Shown here: positions 24,492-35,292 of the stretch, piece by piece
Layout: each line of letters opens with the position of its first letter
Position numbering within the stretch: the first letter of the stretch is position 1
Source: Phoebastria nigripes
Taxonomy: Eukaryota > Chordata > Aves > Procellariiformes > Diomedeidae
Assembly (NCBI GenBank): GCA_035582835.1
Contig: JAYKAV010002042.1
Location: 412,212-476,211, forward strand
Direction of reading: 5' to 3'
DNA length: 64,000 bases
Notes under the pieces: model-generated
The model's database searches: none
What the model was told of the DNA's origin: nothing
What the model saw: only the letters and a program-made list of their open reading frames with translations
Position numbers and translations under genes: made by a program

Positions 24492-24767
24492 TGTCTCTGA
24501 CTCTTCTGAAAAAACCCTTCTCTCTCAGTTCCCTTGTACTCAGGCTCTTCATTTCTAAAACCCAGTAGTGGCCTCTGTCTTGGCTGTATCGGCTGTAAAT
24601 GATAGTCTCACGTGTCCGGGTAGCTTCCCAGCACTGACATACGTAATCAAGATCCTTACAGCAAATCTCACTTTGCAGGAAATGACTTTGGGAGAATCCA
24701 TCATTTTCTTTGCCCAAAGCTGCCTCATGTACTGCCAGTTTTTGTTTTTCTTTCATTTTTTCACCCT
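24492..24767 (-). other. Exon-like open frame, unidentified
   Basis: The minus strand has a good splice-acceptor context (pyrimidine-rich tract then TGTGCTTTACAG) at 24768-24787 and a donor-like ACA/GTGAGA at 24491. The 276 bp between them are open in one frame: one split codon, then about 91 codons. The translation is rich in charged residues (it contains EKMKEKQKLAVHEAALGKEN), and G at first codon position is frequent (about 30 of 95 codons), as in real coding sequence. It matches no family I recognise, and no phase-compatible partner exon was found nearby. Chance remains the leading explanation. Confidence 0.2.
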
Positions 24768-27700
24768 CTGTAAAGCACACTGAAAAATCTGGAGGACAAT
24801 GGTAATAGAAATATGATTAGTGAAGATTTTTGTGCATGTGTGTGATGAAAGAAAACAAATCTGTCAATAGCCTAACTTACCAAAAAAGCAAAAGTTAGTT
24901 CTTTGGGTTTCTGAAAGGTCAGGGAGACAATGTTTCATACCTCAAGCGTGCTGAATTTTGCTCGAAAAGAGTCTTTATGTCTTTAAAAAAGAAATTTTAT
25001 GCTGTGCAATAGTCACAAACCAGACTTCTTTGCTTTCTCTTCCGTCGGTGTGAGAATGGGAGAATCACATACTGACTGGCACCGCTAACATCGAGAATTC
25101 ATGTCCATTCCCTAAGTGCTTGTTCAAAATAAACCTCTGATGTCTTGATTATGGCCTGTTAAGCTCTAGAGCAGTTCCTCAGATGAATTGTCAGCACGTA
25201 AGCATTTTTTTCTGCTGATGTTTGAGGCAGGGCTGTGCAGAAAAGCTTTGTCTTTTCCTGTTGCTTAGAGACAATCTTCTCTTGTGATAAGCAGCACCCT
25301 TCTTTATTTTAATGAATCCCACCTTAAAATCTCTGGGAAATGCACGATAATCTGCAAGAGATGAGGTAAGCCTTCTAGCCTTGTTTGGAGTTGGTTTCGT
25401 TGCAGGGGGCTAGAGGTCTTAGGTATATGGATGTGCTGTGAAAACTTTGTATTTTTGGTAGAAATGAAAGAGGAGGTGCTGGGACGCTTGTTTCCTCCCA
25501 AGCTCTGGGCTGCACTAGTATAACTATTAAAAATCTTGCAACAGGAGAGTTACTTTGTGGAGAGTTCTGCTTGTCTGTTTTCGTAAGTATGGTTTTATGA
25601 ATTTTTGCATATAAATGTAAGAGCTGAGTTGCCATAGGGTATTTAAGGACTGGCATACTTCACGCAACGTGCTTTCTACAAAAAGGCTTTCGGATGCTGG
25701 GAGCATTCTGGCCATAATTAAAACATTTCTACATTTAGATGCTGCTTCTTATTTCTGATCTGGAAATGTATTTTGGTCAGACCTTAGAAAATTAATATCA
25801 GAAGCATGTCAACTTTGAGATGCCATATATCCTACTGCATTTACCTTGATATATTTTACGTAGTCTCAGATCCTGCCTGCTCATAAACAGGGTGTTTGGG
25901 AATACAATAGTCTTGTCAGATAAATTACCTGAAATAGTCACAGACCTTGCATTGAGATAGGATGGTGGAAAATCTATGCTTGGGGCTGTGGCACAGTCAG
26001 TGCATTAAGTACAGCTCCAGTGAGAGACGGAAGAATTTTCACCCTGGGCAGTGATTGTACCTGATTTCAGAAACTTCAGCAGTCCAGCTAGAGCAGTATT
26101 TGGAAGGAGGCCCTTGAAGTTTTAGGCAGTACAGGATGTGTTCTCGGCCATTTACTGCTCTCCAAGCCAACGGTAAGCTAGCACTTGGCTGGGTATTTGG
26201 GGAGGGCTCTGCTTCCATAGGTATTAGTGCTCAAAACCATTAAGTGTTCCACAGCTCTTTTACAAGAGGAGTAATTACATCCTGTCGGCAGAAATTACTC
26301 CCGCTGTTTAATTTGGAAACCATATTCTTTGCTTCCAGTCTTGTATTGTCACACTGCAAATAGCAGCTGCATTTTCTGCCCAGGGTGGTGGCACTTCTCT
26401 CTGACACGTGCATGGGGGATGATAGCNATGGCGATGATGTCCCTCGGGATGACATTTCAGGTTTGCTTGTGACTGAGGTCATTTTAAATGGTGCGGGCAT
26501 ATAGCTTCAGAAATCCAACTTTTCTTCGCAGCAACAAAAATAACTTTTCTAGCTCTCGTTTCCCTGTAGGAGGGATCCTGGGCCAGCCCCTGGGTGCACT
26601 GGGTCTTGAGACAAATGCTGATGCTGAACTTTTCTCTCTTACTCTGTCCTTTTCAAGCCTTTTATGTACAGAAGGAAATTAGCACTCCAGATGATTATTG
26701 TCTGTTAGTGGTGTTTTTAATTACTGATTTTCAGGACACCCAATTAACTTTTTGCTGAAAACAAGATTTTTTTCCTCCCCTGAAGCAAGCCAGTGATTCA
26801 CATTTTAATATAAACTTTTTTAAAAGTTTGACTCATGCAGCAATTCCAAGAATTTTTATTTCTGAGCTCTTTGAAGCGTTTGAATGAACTAATGAAGTAC
26901 CGTGTCTCTGCCATGCACGAACTGAACCTCATGTTAAACAGGGCTCCTGTCACTGAAGTGCAGTAAGTGCCATTTTCAGGCCCCTGGACATGCTTTGTCC
27001 CCCAGGACCACCTTAGCTGGAGCGTACGGCCACTCTCTCCCAGGTCCCAGCCTGCGGGAGCAGAGAGGGAAGGAGGAGATGCTGCTGAATCAAGCACGGC
27101 ACTGCTGGTCCCCGGGAAGGAAAAAATATCAGGGAACAGAGCTTTCTGAAGAGTGTTGGGAATCAGGATGGGATTTATCACCCGGTTTCACCAAATCAAA
27201 GCAAACTGCTTTGGGCTGGGCTCTGGGAGCCCCTGCTTTGCAGCGAGGCAAGCAGGTAGATCAGCAGTCGTTTGGTCGCGTGATGAGTAAAGCAGAGACG
27301 TGCTGCTTGACTTTCATAAGTGAGACTCAAGCTGTAGAGTTTAGAGTTGAAAAACATTTATATTGGCTATTAAAGGGAACACATGTGACACAGAGATATG
27401 CCATGTAAACTCCAGAGATTTTCCAGCAGGAGAAAGACTCTGAAAAGCTAAATGAGTACCAAAAGTATAAATGGGAGAGGTTTTCCTGAAAAATAAGTTA
27501 GGTAATACATATTTGGATCCTTCAAAGAATGTGTTTTATATTAAAATGCCAAAGTGTATGGCTTTCTCATCAGGTGGAGATAGTACAACTGTCCTACTTT
27601 ACATAACCACCACACCAGTAAATGAATGACAAATAGTTCAGGATCCCTTTGGGAAATGGCAATCTTAGGTAAGAGCATCTGCTGCATGAAAACTGCCCAG

Positions 27701-28075
27701 GGAAAAAATCCCCACTCAACATATTATCATTACAATTTTCTGCTTTAGATGGGAAGTTTTCAAATCACTTTTTTCTTTTGATTTTTCCTTGAAATACCCA
27801 TTTTGATGCAGAGTTCCAAATAGTAATAACCCAGATATTATTTTCCTTTCCTCTTGTCTTTTTTGCTGAAAGCATATCCATGTTACCCAGCACTTTATGT
27901 TCCCTCCTNTCTGTAACTTTTCAAAATTTCATAATCTTTAGAAAAAAATATGAGTGTGTTTATAGGGGAAACCTGACGAGAGGGTTTGTCTGGTCCTGGT
28001 AGCACAAAATAAAACCCTTGCCTTGAGTTTTCCTCCAGAATTTGCCAGGGTTAGTGCAGGACATGCGATAATAAA

Positions 28076-28412
28076 ACAGGATGAAAGGGAAGCGGCAAGC
28101 GGTGGGGCACTGGCTCCATGTGCCCTGCCTCTGTGGGCAGCTCGGTTTGCGGTTGTACGGTGGTTATCGGTGGTGTGGTACCGTGATGAGGGGATAGCAG
28201 CAGGAAATACTGGCATAATCTGGGAGGCTGGCAGTTGGGCGCGACGGAGGAGATCAAAGGCTTGAATGTGTTTGCAGACTGGAGAATAATTGCAAGTCGC
28301 TCCCAAAACGTGGTCTAGCAAGGCAGCCCGGCCATCGGCTCTATCTGGTGACGCGTTTCCACAGGAGAGGTGAGTACATGGTGCGTGTGGCCCTGTCTGC
28401 AATACTGCGCTC
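28076..28412. promoter_or_regulatory. CpG-rich patch
   Basis: Roughly 20 CpGs in about 340 bp, including GGGCGCGACGG (28237-28247) and GACGCGTTTCC (28350-28360). GC content is moderate rather than high. It could be a weak CpG island or only a locally undermethylated stretch. No promoter element was recognised. Confidence 0.28.
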
Positions 28413-28716
28413 GGTTCTTGTTCCCCATGATCCAGCCCCCATGCAATTTGTGTCGGTGGATTCAGAAAAGCTTTTAGAGGGGAAATGGCTTATTTTATCA
28501 AAGGAGACTGAAACAGTGGCTGTGTTTTAGTCTCCTGTCCACAGGCAGAACAAGACTGCTCTCATTGCCTGCAACTGGAGGGTAAACACCAATGAGGGGA
28601 AAACAGCCTTGGAGCTGGAGGACCATGAATAAGTTTCAGCTGAAAATGGAGCTCATGACCACCAGAGGAGCAAGGCTGCAGAGCAGCGGTGGGGAAGAGA
28701 TGTTGGGAGACACGAG

Positions 28717-28738
28717 TGCTCATCTTCATAGATGAGCA
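28717..28738. other. 8-bp-arm inverted repeat
   Basis: TGCTCATC, loop TTCATA, GATGAGCA. Followed directly by further CATCTTCATCTTGCTCATCC words, so the segment is also locally repetitive. Confidence 0.8.
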
Positions 28739-29209
28739 TCTTCATCTTGCTCATCCTTCCAGCAGTGTCCTCGTATCTGTTGCTTCTTCTTCAGGGGCTC
28801 AAAGTGTTTCCAAATCTATCTAGCAGCTCATGCATGCTGTCTTAGCAAAGCAAACTCTGACAGTGAGAAGAAATAATGCGTTCTTGAGTATCTCAAGAAT
28901 TTTAAGACACAAAATATAAGGTTTTTAATAATTCTGTTTACCACATTATAAGCAAATACACTGCAGTCAGAGTGCCTTTAAACTATTAAAACTTTTCCCC
29001 CGACAGCCTCAGGTAGAAGGTTCAACATATTAAATTTATTCAACTCCTGAAAAGAGTCCGGGGCCAAGGAGGCGTAGCTATCCTGGTTGCATTGAGAGGG
29101 TCGAGCTTTTCTATTTACAAGTCGCTGGGGGAAAATGGCAAGTAATTTACTCCTCCTCCTTCCCCCCCAGTGCGGTTGTGGGGAGCTGAAACTATTTGTG
29201 AACTTGGTG

Positions 29210-29310
29210 TTTGAGCAGGGCCAGAAGACCAAAGGGGCTGTTGGACTTGAGACCTCCTGGGGACCTTTCCAACCTGAATTACTCCAGGGCCCTGTGATTT
29301 TATGATCCAG
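29210..29310 (+). mobile_element. Short CR1 3' tail, plus orientation
   Basis: The plus strand reads GGGCTGTTGGACTTGAGACC (29235-29254), then CCTGGGGACCTTTCCAACCTG (from 29257), and ends in TGTGATTTTATGATCC (29293-29308). This is the CR1 3' UTR order (GTTGGACTAGATGACCTCC, GTCCCTTCCAACC, then ATTCTATG octamers) with substitutions. It is the only CR1 piece here in the plus direction. About 100 bp survive; the 5' boundary is approximate. Confidence 0.8.
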
Positions 29311-31234
29311 CTTCTTTAAGGACAAGGCAGGGCAGACTTTCACCAGAGCCTATGGAGCTCTGCAGTTGCTCCCTCTGCCATACTTTCATCACAGGGTCTG
29401 TGAGTGCTGAAGTCCTTGGATGGAGTCCTAGCTCCTTGCAAAGGAGCTCTTTACATCAGGGTGAAAGGTCTTTCTCTGACAAAAGTCCACTCACCAAAAT
29501 GTTTGCTCATGTTTCTTCTAGTGATTCCCCAAGTGTCAGCAGAGGGACAGGCTACAGGTCAGAAGGCCCAGATGAAGATCTGTGTGGCACCCTAAGCTCT
29601 TCCCCAGCAGAGCTTTCTTGCCTGTTGAACATCTGGGCAAGGGATCATCCTACCAATTGAATAAATCTGTAGGTCTCCAAGTCTTTCACCTCATATGACA
29701 TTTTCTAAGCTCCTTTTTAAATGATAATGAGACTAATGAGCAACACGTGACCTATGGAGTCACAGTTTGGGAAGTACTCTCTGATTTTTTATGGCAGTCA
29801 GATCTGGTATCCAGTCTCAGCAGATCTCACGACCATCTCCAGGTGAGGGGGAAGTGAGGGCTGCAGTATCTGCACAACGGTGGCAGATGTCCTCCATCCC
29901 TGGGGTGACATCTGTACTACCAAACAAAGAAGGGTCAGGGATCCCACAGCCAGGGGACATCGACTGACTCATGTTCACACTGCTTAGGAGAAGGTTAGTT
30001 GGAGTGGTCCAAAACAGAGCCAGAGAGAGAACCAGCAAATAGCTTGCAGGTAAGCAGTGCAGATGATCTGGCTCCCAGGACCTGAGCTCATTCCATGGCC
30101 ATCTTGTGTTCAGCCGTACTGGGCTACTGCAGGGCTGTGTTCACAATTAACATATAGTGTGGCCCAATAGGAGAAAATTTGCAGAGGGAAACAGTCCTGA
30201 TAAACCAACATCTGTGCTACTACATTTTGCTGCTTTATTGTGGATTTACTCTAGTTTAAGCCTGTGAACTGAATGCTCACTAGTGGTGGGAGCAGATCTT
30301 CCCATTCATCCCTAAGGAATGCAGTGCACTGTCTGGAACCAAAGCATGTGGAGGATGATGTAGAGTAAATATATTTCTTTTTACNTGCAGCAGGCTTTTC
30401 TTCTATTACTCAGATGATGGTCAACAGTCTCAGGGCAGAGAAAGAGCAAATCTTGCCCTATGTGCCATAAACATTACTCCAGGCAGTAGACAAAATGCTC
30501 TGTAAAAGTCCTTGGAAGATTCCCATCCCGGGTTCATATAGTGCATGTCACACTGTGGTATCGAGCCTTTAATCTCCTCTTACAGCCTTTGCTAGAGATT
30601 GAAAATTCTGTTATTATTCAAATGGGTATGTACCACTGATTGGTCTCACTTACGGATTTTCAAGTACATTTTAAAGGTCAAGCAAGTAATTTTAATCAGT
30701 CATGTGTTCTTTGACAGCTGATAAGTACTGAATGTACAGCAGCACCTGGAAAGCAGATTAATTATATTTGCCATTACATATTTGAAGCGGGTGCAGGGAT
30801 GGTGCTTCTCCCTTGCTCGTTTCACTCTCCATCATGAAGTTATTGGCACTGATCAACCAGTGCATCCACAGGAGAGCACTGTCGTTGCAGCACTTCAAAT
30901 CTGAGTCACAGCTGCTTGGATGGGGGCCCAGGACCCGTGTCTTATGGCTGCTGATTAAGAGAGTAGTAGCTGCATCAGAGCGGTGCTGCCCTCGGCTCAG
31001 AGCATTCCTGGCTACTTAATCCGTACCGCTTTCTTCTAGGCTTCCTGGCTAGTAACCATTTGGAAATTTGTCTGGCGTAGTAGTTCTCAAATTCTTGTGT
31101 GCAGGCCACTCATGCAGTGGTTGTGGCAAGCTGTCGGATCGCAAGATGACAACTGACTGTCCTCAGTTACTGTCTGCAGAATTGTAAGCAAAGACAATGA
31201 AAATATTTTCCCATTTCCACAAATGGCAGTCACA

Positions 31235-31299
31235 GACTGGGAGCAAGGCTTGAGCTCGGGTGCTGTAACATCGGCTTCTACCATGTGAACTACAGGGCT
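31235..31299 (-). repeat. tRNA-like relic (probable SINE head)
   Basis: The minus strand reads GCCCTGTAGTTCACATGGTAG (from 31298) and then, about 30 bases on, CCCGAGCTCAAGCC. The first matches a tRNA D-arm/A-box pattern (TAGTTCAnnnGGTAGA); the second approximates a B box (GGTTCAAGTCC). The stems do not form a full cloverleaf, so it is best read as a decayed tRNA-derived SINE or tRNA pseudogene. Confidence 0.4.
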
Positions 31300-31558
31300 A
31301 ACTGCATCACTTATGGGAGCAGTAGTACGTACAGGGATGGGCAGCAAGGCTGACCAGCCCCGGCACGAAACAGATGAGATTCTTCAGCTTAAAAAAAAAG
31401 GAGGATTAAATGGGATCTGACAGAGCCTGTGAAGTCATCTATCGTGTGGAAAAACTGAACCTGTGAGAACAGCAGGGCATGTAATGAAGTGGTTAGAGAG
31501 TCGGTGTAAGTAGACAGAAGTGCTTTTCTTTGTGTTTTTCCACTATGTTTTTGGAACT

Positions 31559-31972
31559 CGTTAGGGTTGGGCGGAAGAGATTTCAAAAAGGGGCAAGATC
31601 CACTCATACAAGACTGGTGACGCAGTCGTCCAGCTCCAGCAGCTGGCCGGGGAAGCCCGCAGGTCCCTGCTTGCTGGGAGCCAAGCGGCACACCTGGGGA
31701 AAAGCCACTCCNGGCACACACCGCTCTTGCACCTTCCCTGAGCTGCTGGCGGAACTGAAACTCGAGGGGTCCTTGATGGAGCCTACAGCTCGGCTGCCGA
31801 TAGAGCAGCTCGGCTGCTCTTCAGCAATCCGCAGCTGTGGGCAGCGGTGGGGGGACCCTGTGCGCCACCGGGACACGGTCAGCTGTTAGTGAAGAAGGAG
31901 ACGGCTTTAACCGTCGGTCAGAGGGCAGAGAGCCCTGCCGACACTTGCAGCTGGGATGCGGCTCTCACCGTA
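31559..31972. promoter_or_regulatory. CpG-rich segment, CpG-island candidate
   Basis: By eye I count about 24 CpG dinucleotides here in GC-rich sequence, against a surrounding background that is clearly CpG-poor. That would pass the usual length, GC and observed/expected rules for a small CpG island, the type of sequence that often marks vertebrate promoters or first exons. Both strands carry moderately long open frames as a by-product of the GC content; none has a recognisable domain. No TATA box or conserved first exon was identified. Base 31712 is N. Confidence 0.4.
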
Positions 31973-33432
31973 GAAAAGCCCAAGAACCCCAGGATTTTGC
32001 AGCCCATTGAGACTGTATCCAGATCTGCCCAGTCATTTTTAATTTCCACAGCACAGTTTCTTAAGAAGATCTGGAGGGTGGAGGATTAAAACAATTTACA
32101 GTTTACAGAAACTCGGCTCTGTTTTGTTCATGGGAACAAAGTTCGTAGCGCTGGTTTTATGGTACCACCTTGCTTTTATACTCCACGCTTTGTTAAACAT
32201 GTTAAACATGATAATGAGTTCAGCGCTGTATAGTGCACTCAGTGCTGTGCAGAAAATAAAAATATTATTTCCTGCCCACACTTCAAAAGAGCTGCTACGA
32301 TGGTAAAGGCTCTTTCAAGCTTAGGGCTGCTAGCCTAAACAGTATGTACACTGGGTTAGTCTGTCAAAAAGCTCTGTATTGCAAATGTAAATTTATCTTT
32401 GTAAGAATGACAAGCTCCTGTTCAAAGCGAAACATTATATAAAGCAGTTCACTGAGGCAGTATGTTTTACCATATTCCCCCTCTGGAACAGAGAGGAGTT
32501 TTGTATTACATTAATCAGCTTCTAAGCCCTGAAGGTCACAATTATCTGGCCACTATTTTTCAGTATTAGTGATTTTAGTACATGATTAACTTTCATGTGT
32601 GCATCATTAAGATGAGGAATTGTTTTTGAAGTTTCAAATAGAGCAGCAGGTCTTAGCTGTAGTATTTGCCATACTTGCTCAGCCACTGTTAAAAGGGATG
32701 ATTTATAGAAAATCCAGCTGTGAGTTTTCGTTTCTTCAAGAGCAGGAGGCGGGACTAGAAACCAACCTAAAACCAAGCGGAGCATTGATCAGAGTAGAAA
32801 TGATGTAGAGCACAGCTCCACAGACAGCAGCTAAGCATCGTGGAAGTATTAGCTGGCAGCGATAAGGAGGCGGAAGCAGCGCTCGGTGACAGAAGAGCCA
32901 TCTGTCAGGAACTGGGAATCCGATTTCAGGAGAGCAGAAAATGAAGTACAGAAGAAAGTGATTTTGGTTCAAAGGTACAGTGAAGCCCAAGGATATCTGT
33001 GGACAGTAAGTTTCTATACTGTAGCAGGGATGTTTAATACAGCAACTAGTACTGTTTGGAAGGGCTTTTCAGCTTTGAAAACAGACATAAGTAGCTCCTT
33101 TATAAAACAGCTTTTACTTAAAGTTTTTTATTTATTTTTGAGATGTAAATAAGCTTATCTGTTAGAGGTGGCTTGTTTAAAAACTTGTAAACAAACTTTA
33201 AAACTGCTGGTGTCCATCATTTCAGAGGGTGGTTTTGTTTAATAAGGTCATCTCCTGTCGAGGATAAGATTTGTTCGTAACCTTTCTGAAAAGTATCTTA
33301 GAAGAAAAGACTGCTTTGGCCCCAGTTGCGAGGTGAAAAAGGGTAGGCAAGAATATTTTTTCTGGAAAGGGGAAAGGAGTTCCCACCCAAATAGATCTAA
33401 ACTAACTGGAACTACAGTGTATAAATACCCCG

Positions 33433-33533
33433 GGGCTAAATCCTACCCTCACTTACACTGATGTAAGTCAGGTTTAAGTCTACTGCAGTTAATAAAATTA
33501 CTCCTGATTTAATTAAGGATAGAATTTGGTTGC
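33433..33533. mobile_element. Palindromic MITE-like relic
   Basis: The left arm begins GGGCTAAATCCTACCCTCAC (from 33434) and the right arm ends AAGGATAGAATTTGGTT (about 33515-33531). The right arm reversed and complemented reads AACCAAATTCTATCCTTAA, an imperfect match to the left arm, and the inner halves (AAGTCAGGTTTAAGTC versus the complement of TTACTCCTGATTT) also pair. The whole is a roughly 100-bp degenerate palindrome. From memory it resembles a short palindromic element common in turtle and crocodile DNA, with arms such as GGCCAAATTCTG and GTAAATC words; I cannot name the family with certainty. Non-autonomous DNA transposon origin is inferred from the structure. Confidence 0.5.
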
Positions 33534-34024
33534 ACATTTCTTAATAATGAAAAAGCCCCATGGTTCTTTCCAAAGTGCATTTTATGTTAACAGAATATTA
33601 AGGACTTGCTTTAAAATACGTTAAAATTAATTGTAAACTCACATTGTCATGCATCTTTTGTCATGTATTTGTATCCTTCTTTGAAACTAGCACAAAAGCC
33701 AGTGCGAGATATTGTAAGCAATCCTATTATTTCTTGTTAGCAGGTTCTCAGATAGGGTTTGCAGTGCTCATAGTTTCATTCTCATTTCAGTTCAGTGGCC
33801 CTTGTTTGGGGTGATATGCTTTAATCCCAAAAAGGTTTGTGAAGCTCCAGCTGGGAGCGATAAGGCGATATTAGCTGTAGCAGAAAAGTGTCGAAGTTCT
33901 GTACAAGCCCCCAGACTATTATTGGGAACGAAACTGTTCTGTTACAAATTGTACAGAAAAATTACTCTTGTGGCAGTGTTTTTTATGTACGAGTTAGAAG
34001 CAGAAGCATTGGCTGCTGACTGAG

Positions 34025-34046
34025 AAAAAAAAAACAAAACAAAACC
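34025..34046 (+). repeat. A-rich (AAAAC) tract
   Basis: A run of ten A followed by CAAAACAAAAC. Short; no adjacent retroelement seen. Confidence 0.85.
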
Positions 34047-35251
34047 CACTATTATGGCCCAATATGGATGACAAAACACTGTAGCATGTGTGGGAAAATG
34101 GCTGCAGTCCAATGTCTGGAACCATTTATCTTCTGGTAGAGTCTGGAAGATGACTGTTTTATGTATTTTACAGAAATCCCTGCTGATTGATTTCATTTAC
34201 TTAGGGGGAGGGGGCACGGTGACTGGTGGCGGGGACAACTGGGAAAAAAAAAAGTGGATACTTTACATTATCCCGACATCCTGTTCTGTTTAGGGTTGTT
34301 GGCACCTTTTGAGGGGACCAGACCATGCTGGGCAGCCCAGTACATCCTGCCGCTGCTTTTGCTACTACACACAGCCAGAGGTTTGCTTCTTCTTTCTGGG
34401 TCTCAGTGAGCTGAAAGTTGCAGGTTCTGCTTCCACTAGCCCCAGGCACATTTTGGAAATTATGATTTGCAGAGGTCTGAAGGGGAATGGACAGAAATGG
34501 GTATGGGTCTCCGTAGCCTGCCAGTAGCTTGGCTGATGGTGGGCGCTGTTACTGAAGAGGGAGGAAAGAATTTGTGAAAGGTCTGGGGGAAAAGTCTGTT
34601 TTCAGTGTGCAGGGCTTGCTGAAATAGCTCATCCCACTTTGGCACGAGGTCTGTACGCTAAGATGATGATACAGTTTTCTTCTGACATTTGTTGCTAAAA
34701 TAGCCACAATGCCTGGTGTGTCTTTATTTGTAAGGAATAAAGAGCTTGTCAAGCATGGTAGAGACAATAGGGATATGCTGTACATCAGTGTCTTTCCTTT
34801 ACCTTACTGTTATTTTTGTGTGTGCTCTGCCTGCCTGTCTGTCAAGGTGTTTGCCTTCAAATCAATTAGTCTCACATCACGGCATGACAGTCGCTTGTTA
34901 TATACCAGGCATATCTACAGACGTTTGCTTTCATGTGCAGGGAATCAGTGCCAACATTTTCGTATGATGAAACAAGAGTGGGGGGATACGTTTCCTAGTC
35001 AGTACACTGCTACTCTGTTGAGGTTTAACAAAAATGGGGAGAAAACGGATTTTTCAGTTGACAATACTACTTCATTTTGTACCCTTCAAACTCTTCACAG
35101 GGTCCTCTACTAATGGTTACAATGCCAAGTCCAATGCAGGGTCACGTAACAAACCTGGAGAAAGGGAAAAGTATTGTGTCTCTCCTATCATGTCCAGTTT
35201 CCCAGACATAACCGCTTAGTACAGTCAAGGCATTCTTCATTGACAGAGTGG

Positions 35252-35292
35252 GAAAGAAAGAAAAAGAAAAAGAAAGAAAGAAAGAAAGAAAG
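35252..35292 (+). repeat. (GAAA)n microsatellite
   Basis: Purine-only GAAA repeats with a few extra A, about 41 bp. Likely length-polymorphic. Confidence 0.95.

Larger units (their letters stand above)
22405..29209. other. Unique intergenic or intronic DNA
   Basis: It holds the triplet tract at 22672, a poly-T at 24281, the exon-like frame at 24492 and the CpG-rich patch at 28.1-28.4 kb. A strong pyrimidine tract ending in CAG lies at about 29147-29170, directly before the small CR1 tail. No known gene. Confidence 0.6.
29311..33432. other. Unique DNA with CpG-rich segment
   Basis: It includes the tRNA-like relic at 31235 and the CpG-rich segment at 31559-31972. A frame at 32886-33003 runs into a good donor (GGACA/GTAAGT, donor GT at about 33006-33007), but no initiating context or homology is recognised. 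Confidence 0.55.

Noticed and set aside
25985..26050. A-box-like GTGGCACAGTCAGTG
   Set aside because: No B box at the right spacing.
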